DNA from: Halobacteriales archaeon
GTDB lineage: Archaea; Halobacteriota; Halobacteria; Halobacteriales; SKNY01
DNA length: 39,775 nt
NCBI GenBank assembly: GCA_007118975.1
Contig: SKQO01000001.1
Coordinates: 1-39,775 of the forward strand
Reading direction: 5' to 3'
A program made the position numbers and the translations under genes. The number at the start of each line of letters is the position of its first letter. Positions within the stretch are counted from its first letter, which is position 1. Below, in pieces: positions 17,725-25,937 of this stretch. Below the pieces are notes generated by a model that saw only the letters and a program-made list of their open reading frames with translations, did no database searches and was not told where the DNA came from.

Positions 17725-17850
17725 AATCCGCGCGGGGGTCGATGACCCCTTCGGCCGACACGGATCTTGGGCCCGGGTCGCTGATTCGATCGGGGCTGCG
17801 GGTGGGTCGGCCGAGGGATGATGGGCACCGCGTGACGGGAGTGTCATATC
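17725..17850 (+). promoter_or_regulatory. Structured 5' leader of the L7Ae operon
   Basis: The GC-rich leader contains a local hairpin GGGGTC-GAT-GACCCC (17735-17749) and two copies of the palindrome TCGGCCGA (17751-17758 and 17807-17814). These can pair over 48 bases, extended outward by CCT with GGG. The two structures compete for the same CCC bases, so they would be alternatives. L7Ae proteins bind kink-turns and are known in some archaea to repress their own mRNA. The purine-rich GGAUGAUGGG...GUGACGGG segment just before the start is a possible kink-turn, but I could not fit it to the consensus with certainty. Confidence 0.4.
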
Positions 17851-18213
17851 ATGCCAGTGTACGTAACTTACGATGTGCCCACAGACCTGCAAGGCGACGT
17901 TATCGACGCGCTCCAGGTCGCACGGGACACCGGATCAGTACGGAAGGGAACGAATGAGGCGACGAAGGCAATCGAGCGCGGGAACGCGGAGCTCGTCGTG
18001 ATTGCAGAAGACGTTCAGCCCGAGGAAATCGTGCTTCATCTGCCAGAGCTGGCCGACGAACGCGGAGTGCCGTACGTGTTTGTCGATTCCCAGGACGAAG
18101 TCGGCCGTGCCTCCGGCCTTGAGGTGGGGAGCGCCGCGGCGGCGATCGTGGATGCCGGGGACGCGAGCGACGACGTCGAAACGATCGTCGGGCGTATCGA
18201 GGAACTCCAGTAA
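17851..18213 (+). CDS. rpl7ae: 50S ribosomal protein L7Ae
   Basis: eL8-type kink-turn-binding protein, 120 residues. Besides the ribosome it serves in box C/D and H/ACA RNPs and RNase P. Core motifs are [38 protein letters not shown] and [28 protein letters not shown]. The RKGTNE motif makes the main kink-turn contact. First gene of the operon; S28e follows 13 bases later. Confidence 0.97.
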   Translation: MPVYVTYDVPTDLQGDVIDALQVARDTGSVRKGTNEATKAIERGNAELVVIAEDVQPEEIVLHLPELADERGVPYVFVDSQDEVGRASGLEVGSAAAAIVDAGDASDDVETIVGRIEELQ

Positions 18214-18226
18214 GGGGGGATACACG

Positions 18227-18451
18227 ATGAGCGCAGAGGAGTCCGAGGCGGGTTCGACCCCCGCCGAAGTCATCGAGATCGTCGGTGAGACCGGCATGCA
18301 CGGCGAGGCCATGCAGGTCAAATGCCGCATTCAGGAGGGATCGAATCAAGGGCGGATCATCACCCGGAACGTCCTGGGCCCCGTCCGCGTGGGCGACATC
18401 CTACAGCTTCGCGAGACAGCTCGGGAAGCAGACGCAATAGGGGGACAGTGA
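18227..18451 (+). CDS. rps28e: 30S ribosomal protein S28e
   Basis: eS28, 74 residues, an OB-fold small-subunit protein. Signature sequence [22 protein letters not shown] and the C-terminal [30 protein letters not shown] purine run seven bases upstream serves as ribosome binding site. It lies between L7Ae and L24e in the standard archaeal order; the stop is two bases before the L24e start. Confidence 0.97.
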   Translation: MSAEESEAGSTPAEVIEIVGETGMHGEAMQVKCRIQEGSNQGRIITRNVLGPVRVGDILQLRETAREADAIGGQ

Positions 18452-18453
18452 GG

Positions 18454-18723
18454 ATGGTCGAAGAACGAACGTGCGATTTTACGGGCGAACCCATCGAACC
18501 CGGCACCGGAATCATGTACGTTCGGGCGGACGGGTCGACGCTCCACTTCGTGGACTCGAAGGCCGAGAAAAACTACTTGCTCGGTCGGGAAGCCCGCGAC
18601 CTCGAGTGGACTGAAGCAGGGGGCGCGGCCGATCCCGCCGCGCAATCCGACCAGAGCCCGAGTTCGGAGACTGTATCCGAAGATACAGAGGAGGCTGCGA
18701 CAGAGGAAGCAGAGGAGGCGTAA
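18454..18723 (+). CDS. rpl24e: 50S ribosomal protein L24e, zinc-less form with acidic tail
   Basis: eL24, 89 residues. The fold core is clear ([39 protein letters not shown]). In zinc-binding members, such as the one in the Haloarcula ribosome structure, the two CxxC/CxxxC pairs hold zinc. Here the first pair is reduced to CDFT and the second (FCSSKCE type) reads FVDSKAE, leaving one cysteine, so zinc binding is lost. The last ~28 residues after LEWTEAG are rich in Ala, Glu and Ser ([14 protein letters not shown]). The start at 18454 is well placed two bases after S28e. I recall similar cysteine-free versions in some haloarchaea, so this is probably a lineage variant rather than damage. Confidence 0.93.
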   Translation: MVEERTCDFTGEPIEPGTGIMYVRADGSTLHFVDSKAEKNYLLGREARDLEWTEAGGAADPAAQSDQSPSSETVSEDTEEAATEEAEEA

Positions 18724-18725
18724 CT

Positions 18726-19193
18726 GTGGCTGTCGAGGACGAACGCACGTTCGTCATGGTGAAACCGGACGGGGTCCACCGGGGGCTGATCGGTGAGATC
18801 ATCTCGCGCCTTGAAAGCCGGGGCCTGAAGCTGGTGGCGGCAAAATTCATGCAGATCGACCGCGAACTGGCCGAGGAACATTACAGCGAGCACACGGACA
18901 AGCCCTTTTTCGAGGAACTGATCTCGTTTATTACCGCCGGGCCGGTCCTTGCTATGGCGTGGGAGGGGGCGGATGCAACCCGGCAGGTCAGACGAATGAT
19001 GGGAGAGACCGATCCCGCGGAGGCGGCACCGGGCACGATCCGGGGTGATTTCGGGTTAGACCTGGGTCGCAACGTGATTCACGGGGCGGACCACGAGGAT
19101 GTAGGGGCGAACGAACGGGAGTTGTCGTTGTTCTTTGAGCCGGCGGACTTTGTCGATTACGAGCGAAACGACGAAACCTGGCTCTACGAGTAG
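18726..19193 (+). CDS. ndk: Nucleoside-diphosphate kinase
   Basis: Transfers the gamma phosphate of NTPs to NDPs by way of a phospho-histidine. The 155-residue protein has [19 protein letters not shown] at the N terminus and the active-site segment GRNVIHGAD with His119. The start is GTG at 18726, two bases after the L24e stop. L24e-ndk linkage is standard in archaea. In many haloarchaea infB follows ndk, but here a UspA gene does. Confidence 0.96.
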   Translation: MAVEDERTFVMVKPDGVHRGLIGEIISRLESRGLKLVAAKFMQIDRELAEEHYSEHTDKPFFEELISFITAGPVLAMAWEGADATRQVRRMMGETDPAEAAPGTIRGDFGLDLGRNVIHGADHEDVGANERELSLFFEPADFVDYERNDETWLYE

Positions 19194-19234
19194 TCAGGGG
19201 TACTTACTTCGCCCCGGGCCACAAACCCCATAGC

Positions 19235-19666
19235 ATGGCCCGTCGCGTACTGGTGCCCATGGACGCATCGCCAAAGTCGCGCAAGGCGCTCGCGTATGCG
19301 CTCGAGGAGTTCACCGATGTGGAAATCACGGTACTCCATGTCACCAACCCGATCGAAGACACCTACTTCACCGGGGAGGAGGATTTCATGACCGACTTCG
19401 AAGCCCTTGAGGAACGCGGTGAGCGCGAAGCGGAAGCGATCCTGGAGGATGCACGGCATCTGGCGGACGACTACGAGGTGGATCTGTTGACCGAACGGGC
19501 GTTCGGCCCTCCTGCCAATACGATTGTCGAGTTTATTGAAGACGGTGATTTCGACCAGGTGGTCCTGGGAAGTCACGGTCGATCCGGGCTCGCGCGCCTC
19601 TTCCTGGGGAGCGTGGCAGAGAAGGTTGCCCGACGTGCACCGGTTCCCGTAACCATTGTAAAGTGA
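19235..19666 (+). CDS. Universal stress protein, UspA family
   Basis: A 143-residue UspA-fold protein (RRVLVPMDASPKSRKALAYAL...). The ATP-binding signature G-X2-G-X9-G-S is complete in VVLGSHGRSGLARLFLGSVAEKV (Gly112, Gly115, Gly125-Ser126), so it belongs to the ATP-binding subgroup. A weak TATA-like TACTTACTT lies 26-35 bases before the ATG, suggesting its own promoter. Its specific role is unknown; haloarchaea carry dozens of these paralogues. Confidence 0.9.
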   Translation: MARRVLVPMDASPKSRKALAYALEEFTDVEITVLHVTNPIEDTYFTGEEDFMTDFEALEERGEREAEAILEDARHLADDYEVDLLTERAFGPPANTIVEFIEDGDFDQVVLGSHGRSGLARLFLGSVAEKVARRAPVPVTIVK

Positions 19667-19742
19667 GTGCGTCTGGTTTGCGAGGTCGACAGCATGTTGC
19701 GTGTCGGATTTTCAGAGCAACCTTAGCTGACCGGTGACCGAG

Positions 19743-20516
19743 ATGGCTGATATCTGGACAGTCCTGTTCGTGACATTACTCGCAGGCGCGGCGACGGGCT
19801 TGGGTGCGATCCCGATCCTCGCACGGGATAGAATTACTCACCGCACGTATGATGCGGCGCTCGGGTTGGCGGCCGGTATCATGCTCGGAGCAACGATTTT
19901 CGGGCTGATCATCCCGGGTCTCGAGGAGGGATCCTTGACGAGTGTGCTCGGCGGTGTGTTTCTCGGGGGGTTCGTGCTGTTGGGGTTCAATCGCGTGCTC
20001 CCACACGTACACGCCAGGTATCGCGGGTTCGAGTCACACGGAGATGCGACCTCGGAGCCGGACACGACGATTCGCCGGGCGCTCCTGATTGGCGGTGCGA
20101 TCACGCTCCACAACGGGCCAGAAGGCTTGGCGATCGGAGTTGCCTTCGCGGCGGGACTCGAAGAGGTCGCGCTGTTCCTCGCGCTCGTCATCGGCCTCCA
20201 AAACATCCCCGATGGATTTGCCTTCGCCGTGCCGGTGAGCGATACCGGCTTACGACCCCGGGCCGTCTTCGTTGCGACGACCCTCTCCGGCGTTGGTCCC
20301 CAAGTTGGCGCGGCAGTGTTCGGATTCGGGCTCGTCCGGATCGCCAGCGAGATATTCCCGCTGGCTGCCGGGTTCGCTGCCGGCGCAATGCTTGCTGTGA
20401 TTTTTAGGGAGATGATCCCGGCGTCACACGGTCATGGTCATGCGGATGCGGCGACGGCGGCGTTCCTCGTTGGCGTCTCGATTCTAGTCCTCGTCGAAGC
20501 AGTGGCTCCAATTTAA
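19743..20516 (+). CDS. ZIP family metal cation transporter
   Basis: A 257-residue, multi-pass inner-membrane protein that likely imports Zn2+ or a related divalent metal. About eight hydrophobic segments are visible. The two metal-site motifs are TLHNGPEGLA (123-128 core) in helix 4 and GLQNIPDGFA (153-158) in helix 5; the second has Gln-Asn and Asp where His-Asn and Glu are usual, typical of the GufA-like subgroup. A His-rich loop (ASHGHGHADA) lies before the last helix. Start may be ATG 19743 or GTG 19734; a TATA-like GATTTTC at 19707-19713 falls between the two expected distances. Confidence 0.88.
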   Translation: MADIWTVLFVTLLAGAATGLGAIPILARDRITHRTYDAALGLAAGIMLGATIFGLIIPGLEEGSLTSVLGGVFLGGFVLLGFNRVLPHVHARYRGFESHGDATSEPDTTIRRALLIGGAITLHNGPEGLAIGVAFAAGLEEVALFLALVIGLQNIPDGFAFAVPVSDTGLRPRAVFVATTLSGVGPQVGAAVFGFGLVRIASEIFPLAAGFAAGAMLAVIFREMIPASHGHGHADAATAAFLVGVSILVLVEAVAPI

Positions 20517-20543
20517 AACGGTAATCGATCCTGAGCAATCGGG

Positions 20544-20747
20544 TTACTCCGCGGCCTCGACGCCTTCGAGTGCGTCATCAAGTCCGTGTTGCCGGGCGAA
20601 CGAGCTGACCTCGGCTTCGAGCTGGCTCTCCGACGCCTCGATCGGCTCCCGAGATGGCTCCTCTTCCTGGCGTTCCACCACGGTCGGCTCCTCGGCGACC
20701 TCCATGTATATTTCTCGCAGCGTGTCTGTATCTGCGGACATGATCAA
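20544..20747 (-). CDS. Small acidic haloarchaeal protein of unknown function
   Basis: A 67-residue, strongly acidic protein (MIMSADTDTLREIYMEVAEE...SSFARQHGLDDALEGVEAAE). I recognise no domain; the SFARQHGLDDA ending looks conserved-protein-like. A TATA box (ACTTATT, 20771-20777) lies 24-30 bases before the ATG at 20747, favouring that start over the inner ATG at 20741. Convergent with the ZIP gene. Confidence 0.7.
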   Translation of the reverse strand: MIMSADTDTLREIYMEVAEEPTVVERQEEEPSREPIEASESQLEAEVSSFARQHGLDDALEGVEAAE

Positions 20748-21155
20748 TGATTGGGTACTTAGCGGTTCGTAATAAGTATTCCTACTATTGTCGCTGCGAT
20801 GATGATGTAATCAATCTCAAGACTTCGATCGACGGAGAACACGAAACTCGCGTGTGAGGCGATCAGCGCCTGGTTGGCCGAAATTATCAAGGCGTTCTAG
20901 AAGCCACCACTCGTTGATAGTTCTCGGATAGACCGGACCGTCTCTCCTGAGGACTAACCTCACGTGGATGCATGGATAGCTCGATCACCTTGTTGGGCGG
21001 CAATTCTCATCGGTGTATCCCGATGGGTCCCACACAACTGTTCTCGTGTTTCCCGGTGATCGCCTGCTCACAACATATCACCCCAAACAAGCCACTCTGA
21101 CAGCACGGATCACCGCTTCTCCAACAGTTAACCGCCCAGTAGCCCCGGGGGTGAC
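20748..21155. other. Intergenic region with one doubtful small ORF
   Basis: A 408-base stretch between divergently transcribed genes. It contains the TATA box of the small acidic protein and the short minus-strand frame described separately. A plus-strand open frame covering 21013-21258 does not look like protein. A weak AGTTAACC at 21125-21132 could be the SDR promoter. No repeats or RNA genes were seen. Confidence 0.5.
20817..20963 (-). CDS. Possible small protein or gene relic
   Basis: A 48-codon frame from GTG at 20963 (MRLVLRRDGPVYPRTINEWW...LTREFRVLRRSKS). Its composition (two adjacent Trp, Arg-rich, no low-complexity) looks more like coding sequence than the surrounding noise, but third-position GC is not high and no family is recognised. 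It could be a small gene or the tail of a decayed one. Confidence 0.25.
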   Translation of the reverse strand: MRLVLRRDGPVYPRTINEWWLLERLDNFGQPGADRLTREFRVLRRSKS

Positions 21156-21941
21156 ATGGACGTTGATCTCTCCGATCGGACGGCGCTGGTTACCGGTGGT
21201 GGTCGCGGTAACGGACGTGCGATCGCAATCGAACTGGCTGGTCTCGGGGCCTCGGTAGCAGTCAATGATCTCGATTCGACCCCTGCATCGGCTGTTGTCT
21301 CGGAGATCGAAGAAGCCGGTGGGCGAGCCATCGCTGTGCCGGCTGACGTTAGTGATGAGGAAGACGCGCGATCGATGGTGGCGGACATTGAAGCGGCAGT
21401 CGGTCACGTCGACATCCTTGTGAATAACGCGGGTGTCGGCGATGCTGGTCCGTTCACCAGCACCGATCATCGCACCATCCGCGAACGGTTTCAGATGAAC
21501 CTGGACGTCCACCTGTGGGGGTCGATCAATTGCATGCTTGAAACGATGGAGCCGATGCTTGAGCAGGGCTATGGCAAGGTCGTCAACATCACCTCGATCC
21601 ATACCAAAAATGGCGTCGGGATGTCCCCGGAATACGACGTGGGAAAGTTCTCCGTGCTCGCGCTGACTAAGTCCCTCGCGCTCGAACTCGGTCGGGAGGG
21701 GATCCGCGTGAACGCCGTCGCCCCCGGGTGGACGAACACCCGCATGACCGAGGTGTTTACCGACGAGACCCACGACCAAATTCGGTCGCTCAACCCGATC
21801 GGGCGGTATGCTGAACCGGATGAGATCGCTAATGCGGTCGCGTTTCTCTGCACGCCAGCGTCGGATTATATCAACGGTCACGAACTCCGGGTTGATGGCG
21901 GACAAGTTCCGATCGACAACTGGAAATACGACAATCGGTAG
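21156..21941 (+). CDS. Short-chain dehydrogenase/reductase (FabG-like)
   Basis: A 261-residue classical SDR that oxidises or reduces a hydroxyl/keto group with NAD(P). The cofactor motif TGGGRGNG is at 13-20, NNAG at 90-93, and the catalytic triad is Ser147, Tyr160, Lys164 (YDVGK). The C-terminal PIGRYAEPDEIANAVAFL and HELRVDGGQ blocks are typical of 3-oxoacyl-ACP reductase and sugar dehydrogenase subgroups. The substrate is undetermined; the neighbouring sugar-type enzymes favour a sugar or polyol. The start is chosen at the ATG right before the first beta strand. Confidence 0.9.
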   Translation: MDVDLSDRTALVTGGGRGNGRAIAIELAGLGASVAVNDLDSTPASAVVSEIEEAGGRAIAVPADVSDEEDARSMVADIEAAVGHVDILVNNAGVGDAGPFTSTDHRTIRERFQMNLDVHLWGSINCMLETMEPMLEQGYGKVVNITSIHTKNGVGMSPEYDVGKFSVLALTKSLALELGREGIRVNAVAPGWTNTRMTEVFTDETHDQIRSLNPIGRYAEPDEIANAVAFLCTPASDYINGHELRVDGGQVPIDNWKYDNR

Positions 21942-21988
21942 GCCTGTCGGTCGACGTTCCCACGACCCGCATCGATTCCACCCGGCTG

Positions 21989-21994
21989 CTTAAG
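21989..21994 (+). promoter_or_regulatory. TATA-like box of the FMN reductase gene
   Basis: CTTAAG, 26-31 bases before the ATG at 22020; leaderless spacing. Confidence 0.45.
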
Positions 21995-22019
21995 CCTGGA
22001 CCGGTCCATCACTTAGCAG

Positions 22020-22607
22020 ATGACGGAGCCGGATCCCCCATCGGTCGTCGGCGTCGCCGGCAGCCTTCGGGACGGGAGCTACACACGCATCGCGGTAGCG
22101 GTCGCCCTCGAACGCGCTGAAGCTCGCGGGGCGGAGACCACACTCATAGATCTTCGCACCTACGATCTGCCGCCCTTCGATCCTGACGACGCCGAACCGC
22201 CGGATGCGACCACGTTTGCAGCTGAACTCCGCGCAGCTGATGCGGTTATCCTCGGCACCCCGATGTATCACGGATCGTACGCGGGGCCGCTGAAGAACGC
22301 CATCGATTATACTGGATTCGAGGAGTTCGAGCACAAGACGGTGGGCCTGCTCGCCGTGTCGGGTGGAAGTTTCCCGATCACGGCCCTCGAACATCTTCGT
22401 TCGGTGTGCCGTGCACTGGATGCGTGGGTTCTCCCGTACCAGGCAGCCGTTCCGAACGCGAGCAACCATTTTCACGCCGGTGAATTTCGGGATCCCGCTC
22501 TCCGTGATCGCGTCGAAACGCTGGGGGAGCGAATCGTCACCTTTGCGCGTATCGAGTCGTTGGACCCCGCGACGTTCGAGAGTCGAGAAAACGTCGGTGC
22601 GACCTGA
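22020..22607 (+). CDS. NADPH-dependent FMN reductase family flavoprotein
   Basis: A 195-residue flavodoxin-fold protein of the NADPH:FMN reductase/chromate reductase/SsuE group. The phosphate-binding loop GVAGSLRDGSYTR is at residues 11-23 and the flavin-contact segment GTPMYHGSYAGPLKNAIDY is typical (TPxYxGSxxxxLKNAID). It provides reduced flavin or reduces quinones/azo compounds; which cannot be decided. It stands 78 bases after the SDR gene with its own TATA-like box. Confidence 0.9.
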   Translation: MTEPDPPSVVGVAGSLRDGSYTRIAVAVALERAEARGAETTLIDLRTYDLPPFDPDDAEPPDATTFAAELRAADAVILGTPMYHGSYAGPLKNAIDYTGFEEFEHKTVGLLAVSGGSFPITALEHLRSVCRALDAWVLPYQAAVPNASNHFHAGEFRDPALRDRVETLGERIVTFARIESLDPATFESRENVGAT

Positions 22608-22842
22608 TCTTTCAATCCCCTTCTCGCGTCGGCAGGCTGCCGGAATTTTGTAACCATTGTGTCGAAATCGGCTACTCGGAGCCTGCGGTTGTCGGGAGAC
22701 CTATCCCATAATTCCGACGTCCAGATCGGGATGACCGATCCGGACTGCACAGCGTGCGAGCATCGATCAACAATCGGTTCGCTGCATTACCAAGGACGCC
22801 TCTCCGGGAGCGACAATTCTTCGAAGTGTCGCCAGGACGGGT

Positions 22843-23238
22843 TTAGCCCGTCAGCACTTCATCGGCCCGAACGAGCAGCTTGACGCGTTCGCTCTCGATC
22901 TCATTGGGGTACGACTCGACGTCCATATACCGCCGGGCGAGTTCGTCAATATGCTCGCGGGCGCCGTTCGTCGTGACGTCCTCGACGGTCCCCGTGATCG
23001 ATAACCACCGGTACGGATCACCTGGATCGGTGAGGCTCACGGCCACGTCGGGGCGGGCTTGGACGTTCCACGTCTTGCGTCGATGGCGTTCGGTGTTAAC
23101 GAGGACCCGATCGGACGCCTCGTCATAATCGATCCAAACCGGTGTCGCGTGTGGCGAGCCGTCCTCGTTGAGCGTCACCACATGGGCAACAGTCGGTTTC
23201 TCGAAAAGGTCGCGATATCCATGGGGGATCATAGGCAT
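22843..23238 (-). CDS. PPOX-class (pyridoxamine-phosphate-oxidase-fold) flavin/F420 protein
   Basis: A 131-residue split-barrel protein. MIPHGYRDLFEKPTVAHVVTLNEDGSPHATPVWIDYD is the usual opening of the PPOX/F420-dependent reductase family, followed by VLVNTERHRRKTWNVQARPDVAVSL and YRWLSITGTVEDV. Haloarchaea produce F420, and this subgroup (TIGR03618-like) often uses it, so an F420-dependent oxidoreductase is likely but not proven. Convergent with the FMN reductase gene. Confidence 0.88.
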   Translation of the reverse strand: MPMIPHGYRDLFEKPTVAHVVTLNEDGSPHATPVWIDYDEASDRVLVNTERHRRKTWNVQARPDVAVSLTDPGDPYRWLSITGTVEDVTTNGAREHIDELARRYMDVESYPNEIESERVKLLVRADEVLTG

Positions 23239-23427
23239 GTTGAGGACTGGTAGGACTGGTGTGGTGAAGCTTGTGGAACTCTTAGATCTCCCAATCTTGA
23301 GCCGTCACCGGGCGGCGCCGAGGAGAGTGATGGTATGCGTGGTTGCGATCACTGCAGTCTTACTCAGATCAAATGACGTCTGTTGGTCACCCGATTATGG
23401 CCCGCGTTGCAATGGCATGACGAACTG

Positions 23428-23433
23428 TTTATG
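23428..23433 (+). promoter_or_regulatory. TATA box of the GH109-like gene
   Basis: TTTATG, 26-31 bases before the ATG at 23459; leaderless spacing. Confidence 0.5.
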
Positions 23434-23458
23434 ACCTGTCCCACCAGCGTGGCCAGAC

Positions 23459-24685
23459 ATGGGTACAAACCAAGTGTCGCTGGGGTTTACTGGCGTCGGT
23501 GGCCGGGGCGGAAGCTTACTGCGCACATCGCTGAACCTGGAGCACGTCACGTTTGATGCGGTCTGTGACGTTCAGGAGCAGCATCTCGAGACGGTAACCG
23601 AACGGATCGTTGATGACGACCGTCCCGAGCCCGCGTGGTTTACCGACCACGAGACGATGGTCAGCGAGGCAGAGTTGGATGCAGTGATCATTGCCACGCC
23701 ATGGCGAATGCATCTCCCCATGGCGATGACGGCGATGGAACATGGCGTGGATGTGGGAGTCGAGGTTGGCCCTGCCTCCACGGTCGAGGAGTGCTGGGAA
23801 CTGGTTCGTACCGCCGAGGAAACCGGAAGTCGGTGCATGTTGCTGGAGAATTGCTGTTATGGAGGCCGGGAGCTCGCGATCCTGCAGATGGTCCGGGCGG
23901 GCGTCTTCGGCGAAGTCATTCACACGAAGTGTGGATACGGCCACGACCTCCGGGCCGGATTGGTGGGTGGAAAACAAACCCGTGTCAAATTCGGTGAGGC
24001 CCGCGATTTCCGCGGGATCAACCACGAGAAGCGAAACGGAGATCTATACCCCACGCACGGGGTGGGCCCGCTCGCACAGCAGCTGGACATCAACCGCGGT
24101 AACCGGTTCGTATCGCTCACCTCAACCGCCAGCAAGGCACGCGGATTGGCCGACTGGGCGGAAAAGAACCTGCCGGAAGATCACCCGCGCCAGGACGTGG
24201 ATTGGGAGCATGGAGATATCATTACGACGACCATCAAGTGTGCCAACGGGGAGACGATGACCGTAACCCACGACGTCAGTCTGGTGCGCCCGTATTCGCG
24301 GATGTACCATGTCCAGGGAACGGGCGGGATATGGCAGGCTGATGGCGATCTGATTCACATCGACGGCGAGAGCCCCGAACACGAGTGGGAGTCATTCACG
24401 GAGGACTACAAGCCCGAATGGGAACATCCACTGTGGCAAGACTACCGCGAAGCGGGCGTTCGCGGCGGCCACGGGGGTCATGACTACCTGGTGCTCCGCG
24501 ACTTCGTTCGCGGCGTTGCCGACGACGGACCGCTTCCGATCGACGTGTACGACACTGCAGCCTGGATGGCCATCTCCCCACTTTCCGAGCAATCGATCGA
24601 GCAGGGTAACGATTCGGTGGCGTTCCCCGACTTCACGAACGGGGAATGGATGACACGGGAGCCGTCGTTCGACCCACAGTGGTGA
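23459..24685 (+). CDS. GH109-like Gfo/Idh/MocA protein (NAD-dependent glycosidase or oxidoreductase)
   Basis: A 408-residue protein with an N-terminal Rossmann NAD motif (GFTGVGGRGG, residues 9-18) and the C-terminal Gfo/Idh/MocA domain. It matches glycoside hydrolase family 109 closely in MLLENCCYGGRELAILQMVRAGVFGEV (127-152), the HDLRAGL block, NGDLYPTHGVGP (193-204) and LDINRGNRF. GH109 enzymes cleave alpha-N-acetylgalactosaminides by transient NAD-dependent oxidation at C3. No signal peptide, so it acts in the cytoplasm, unlike the many secreted bacterial GH109 proteins. It may alternatively act as a sugar dehydrogenase. The amidohydrolase follows in the same direction after 168 bases. 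Confidence 0.85.
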   Translation: MGTNQVSLGFTGVGGRGGSLLRTSLNLEHVTFDAVCDVQEQHLETVTERIVDDDRPEPAWFTDHETMVSEAELDAVIIATPWRMHLPMAMTAMEHGVDVGVEVGPASTVEECWELVRTAEETGSRCMLLENCCYGGRELAILQMVRAGVFGEVIHTKCGYGHDLRAGLVGGKQTRVKFGEARDFRGINHEKRNGDLYPTHGVGPLAQQLDINRGNRFVSLTSTASKARGLADWAEKNLPEDHPRQDVDWEHGDIITTTIKCANGETMTVTHDVSLVRPYSRMYHVQGTGGIWQADGDLIHIDGESPEHEWESFTEDYKPEWEHPLWQDYREAGVRGGHGGHDYLVLRDFVRGVADDGPLPIDVYDTAAWMAISPLSEQSIEQGNDSVAFPDFTNGEWMTREPSFDPQW

Positions 24686-24781
24686 ACGCCGGGGACCGCC
24701 AACGAGGCACAGGCGGTCTCGCCTCATCCTGAACGGGCTCGAGGTAACGTACCGATGCGGCGGCCTCGCCGGTCCGCCAAG

Positions 24782-24788
24782 CTATAAG
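24782..24788 (+). promoter_or_regulatory. TATA box of the amidohydrolase gene
   Basis: CTATAAG, 66-72 bases before the ATG at 24854, predicting a leader of about 40 bases. The leader ends with a Shine-Dalgarno AGGAG at 24842-24846, so this gene is leadered, unlike its neighbours. Confidence 0.5.
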
Positions 24789-24853
24789 TTCTTGATCGGC
24801 TTTGCGGAAGGTGTTGTGCGCGTCCAGCGCACCCCGCTAACAGGAGTGACCTC

Positions 24854-25876
24854 ATGACAGTCAATACAAACCACGCCGAGTGGCGCCGAGAACAGCCGAT
24901 CATCGACATGCACACGCACGTGAGCCCGGATCACGTCGACGAGGCAGTCGAGATCATGGACCGCGTTGGCCTCCAGAAGTTGGTGGACATCTCACCGAGT
25001 CTCGACGAGCGGTTCACCCGTAAAAAAGAAGCGTTCGATCGATATCCGGATCGATTCGATCTCTTCGGGGGTGTCGACTTTGACGGATTCGGCACCGATG
25101 GATGGCTCGATCGCGAGTTCGATCGCCTCAAAGCGCACGCCGAGCGCGGTGCAGTGGGCATCAAGATGCACAAAGCCCTGGGGTTGGAGTACACCGACGA
25201 GCAGGGGGAGCTAATCGACATCGACGACGAACGGATCGCCCCTGTCATCGAGCGTGCCGGCGAGTTGGGACTGGTTGTCGCATTTCACATCGCGGACCCG
25301 AAGGCGTTTTTCGAACCCCTTGACGCCGACAAGAACGAACGATGGCTCGACCTCCAGGTCAATCCACAGTGGTGGTTCGGCGACCGAGAGGAGTACCCGA
25401 CGGACTGGTGGCGGCTCATTCGTCAGCTGGAACGCGTCATCGAACGGCACGACGATCCCACCATTCTGGGCGTTCACTGGGGGTGTGCTGCCGAGGAGGT
25501 CCCCTTCGTCGCGGATGTGATGCGGGAAAACGAGAATTATATCATCGACGTCTCCGCCCGTGTCCCGGAGATCGGCCGCCATCGCCCGGATCTCGTCCAC
25601 GATATCTTCGTCGAGTTTCAGGACCGGATCCTGTTCGGTACGGACCTCGGTGTCCGCGATCCGCTCATGCTCGGAGCACCACAGGGCTTCGAGCCCGACC
25701 ACGAAGACGCCGAGGCGTTCTACGACAGCCACTGGCAGTACTTCGAGACCGACGAACAACGGATGGATCACCCGACGCCCTTCCAGGGCCAGTGGACCAT
25801 CGACGCCGTCGATCTTCCCCGGGACGTTCTCGAGAAATTCTACCTTGAGAACGCCAAAGAACACCTAGGTGTCTAA
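24854..25876 (+). CDS. Amidohydrolase family 2 (metal-dependent hydrolase/decarboxylase)
   Basis: A 340-residue TIM-barrel amidohydrolase. Metal-binding and catalytic residues are visible: IIDMHTHVS (His20-X-His22), GIKMHKALG (Lys104), VAFHIAD (His145), LGVHWG (His208) and FGTDLG (Asp264). Members hydrolyse lactones or amides or decarboxylate aromatic acids. The long insertion with WLDLQVNPQWWFGDREE (164-180) is unusual and could shape the substrate pocket. Following a GH109-like gene, a sugar lactone or carbohydrate-derived substrate is plausible. An AGGAG ribosome site precedes the ATG. Confidence 0.85.
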   Translation: MTVNTNHAEWRREQPIIDMHTHVSPDHVDEAVEIMDRVGLQKLVDISPSLDERFTRKKEAFDRYPDRFDLFGGVDFDGFGTDGWLDREFDRLKAHAERGAVGIKMHKALGLEYTDEQGELIDIDDERIAPVIERAGELGLVVAFHIADPKAFFEPLDADKNERWLDLQVNPQWWFGDREEYPTDWWRLIRQLERVIERHDDPTILGVHWGCAAEEVPFVADVMRENENYIIDVSARVPEIGRHRPDLVHDIFVEFQDRILFGTDLGVRDPLMLGAPQGFEPDHEDAEAFYDSHWQYFETDEQRMDHPTPFQGQWTIDAVDLPRDVLEKFYLENAKEHLGV

Positions 25877-25937
25877 TAACGACAGCGTTCTCCGACACTG
25901 ACCATAGGGTTATCCCGACGGAACACGTTCCCCTGGT

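Noticed and set aside
21013..21258. Plus-strand open frame before and into the SDR gene
   Set aside because: It overlaps the SDR coding region in another frame and reads as random sequence.
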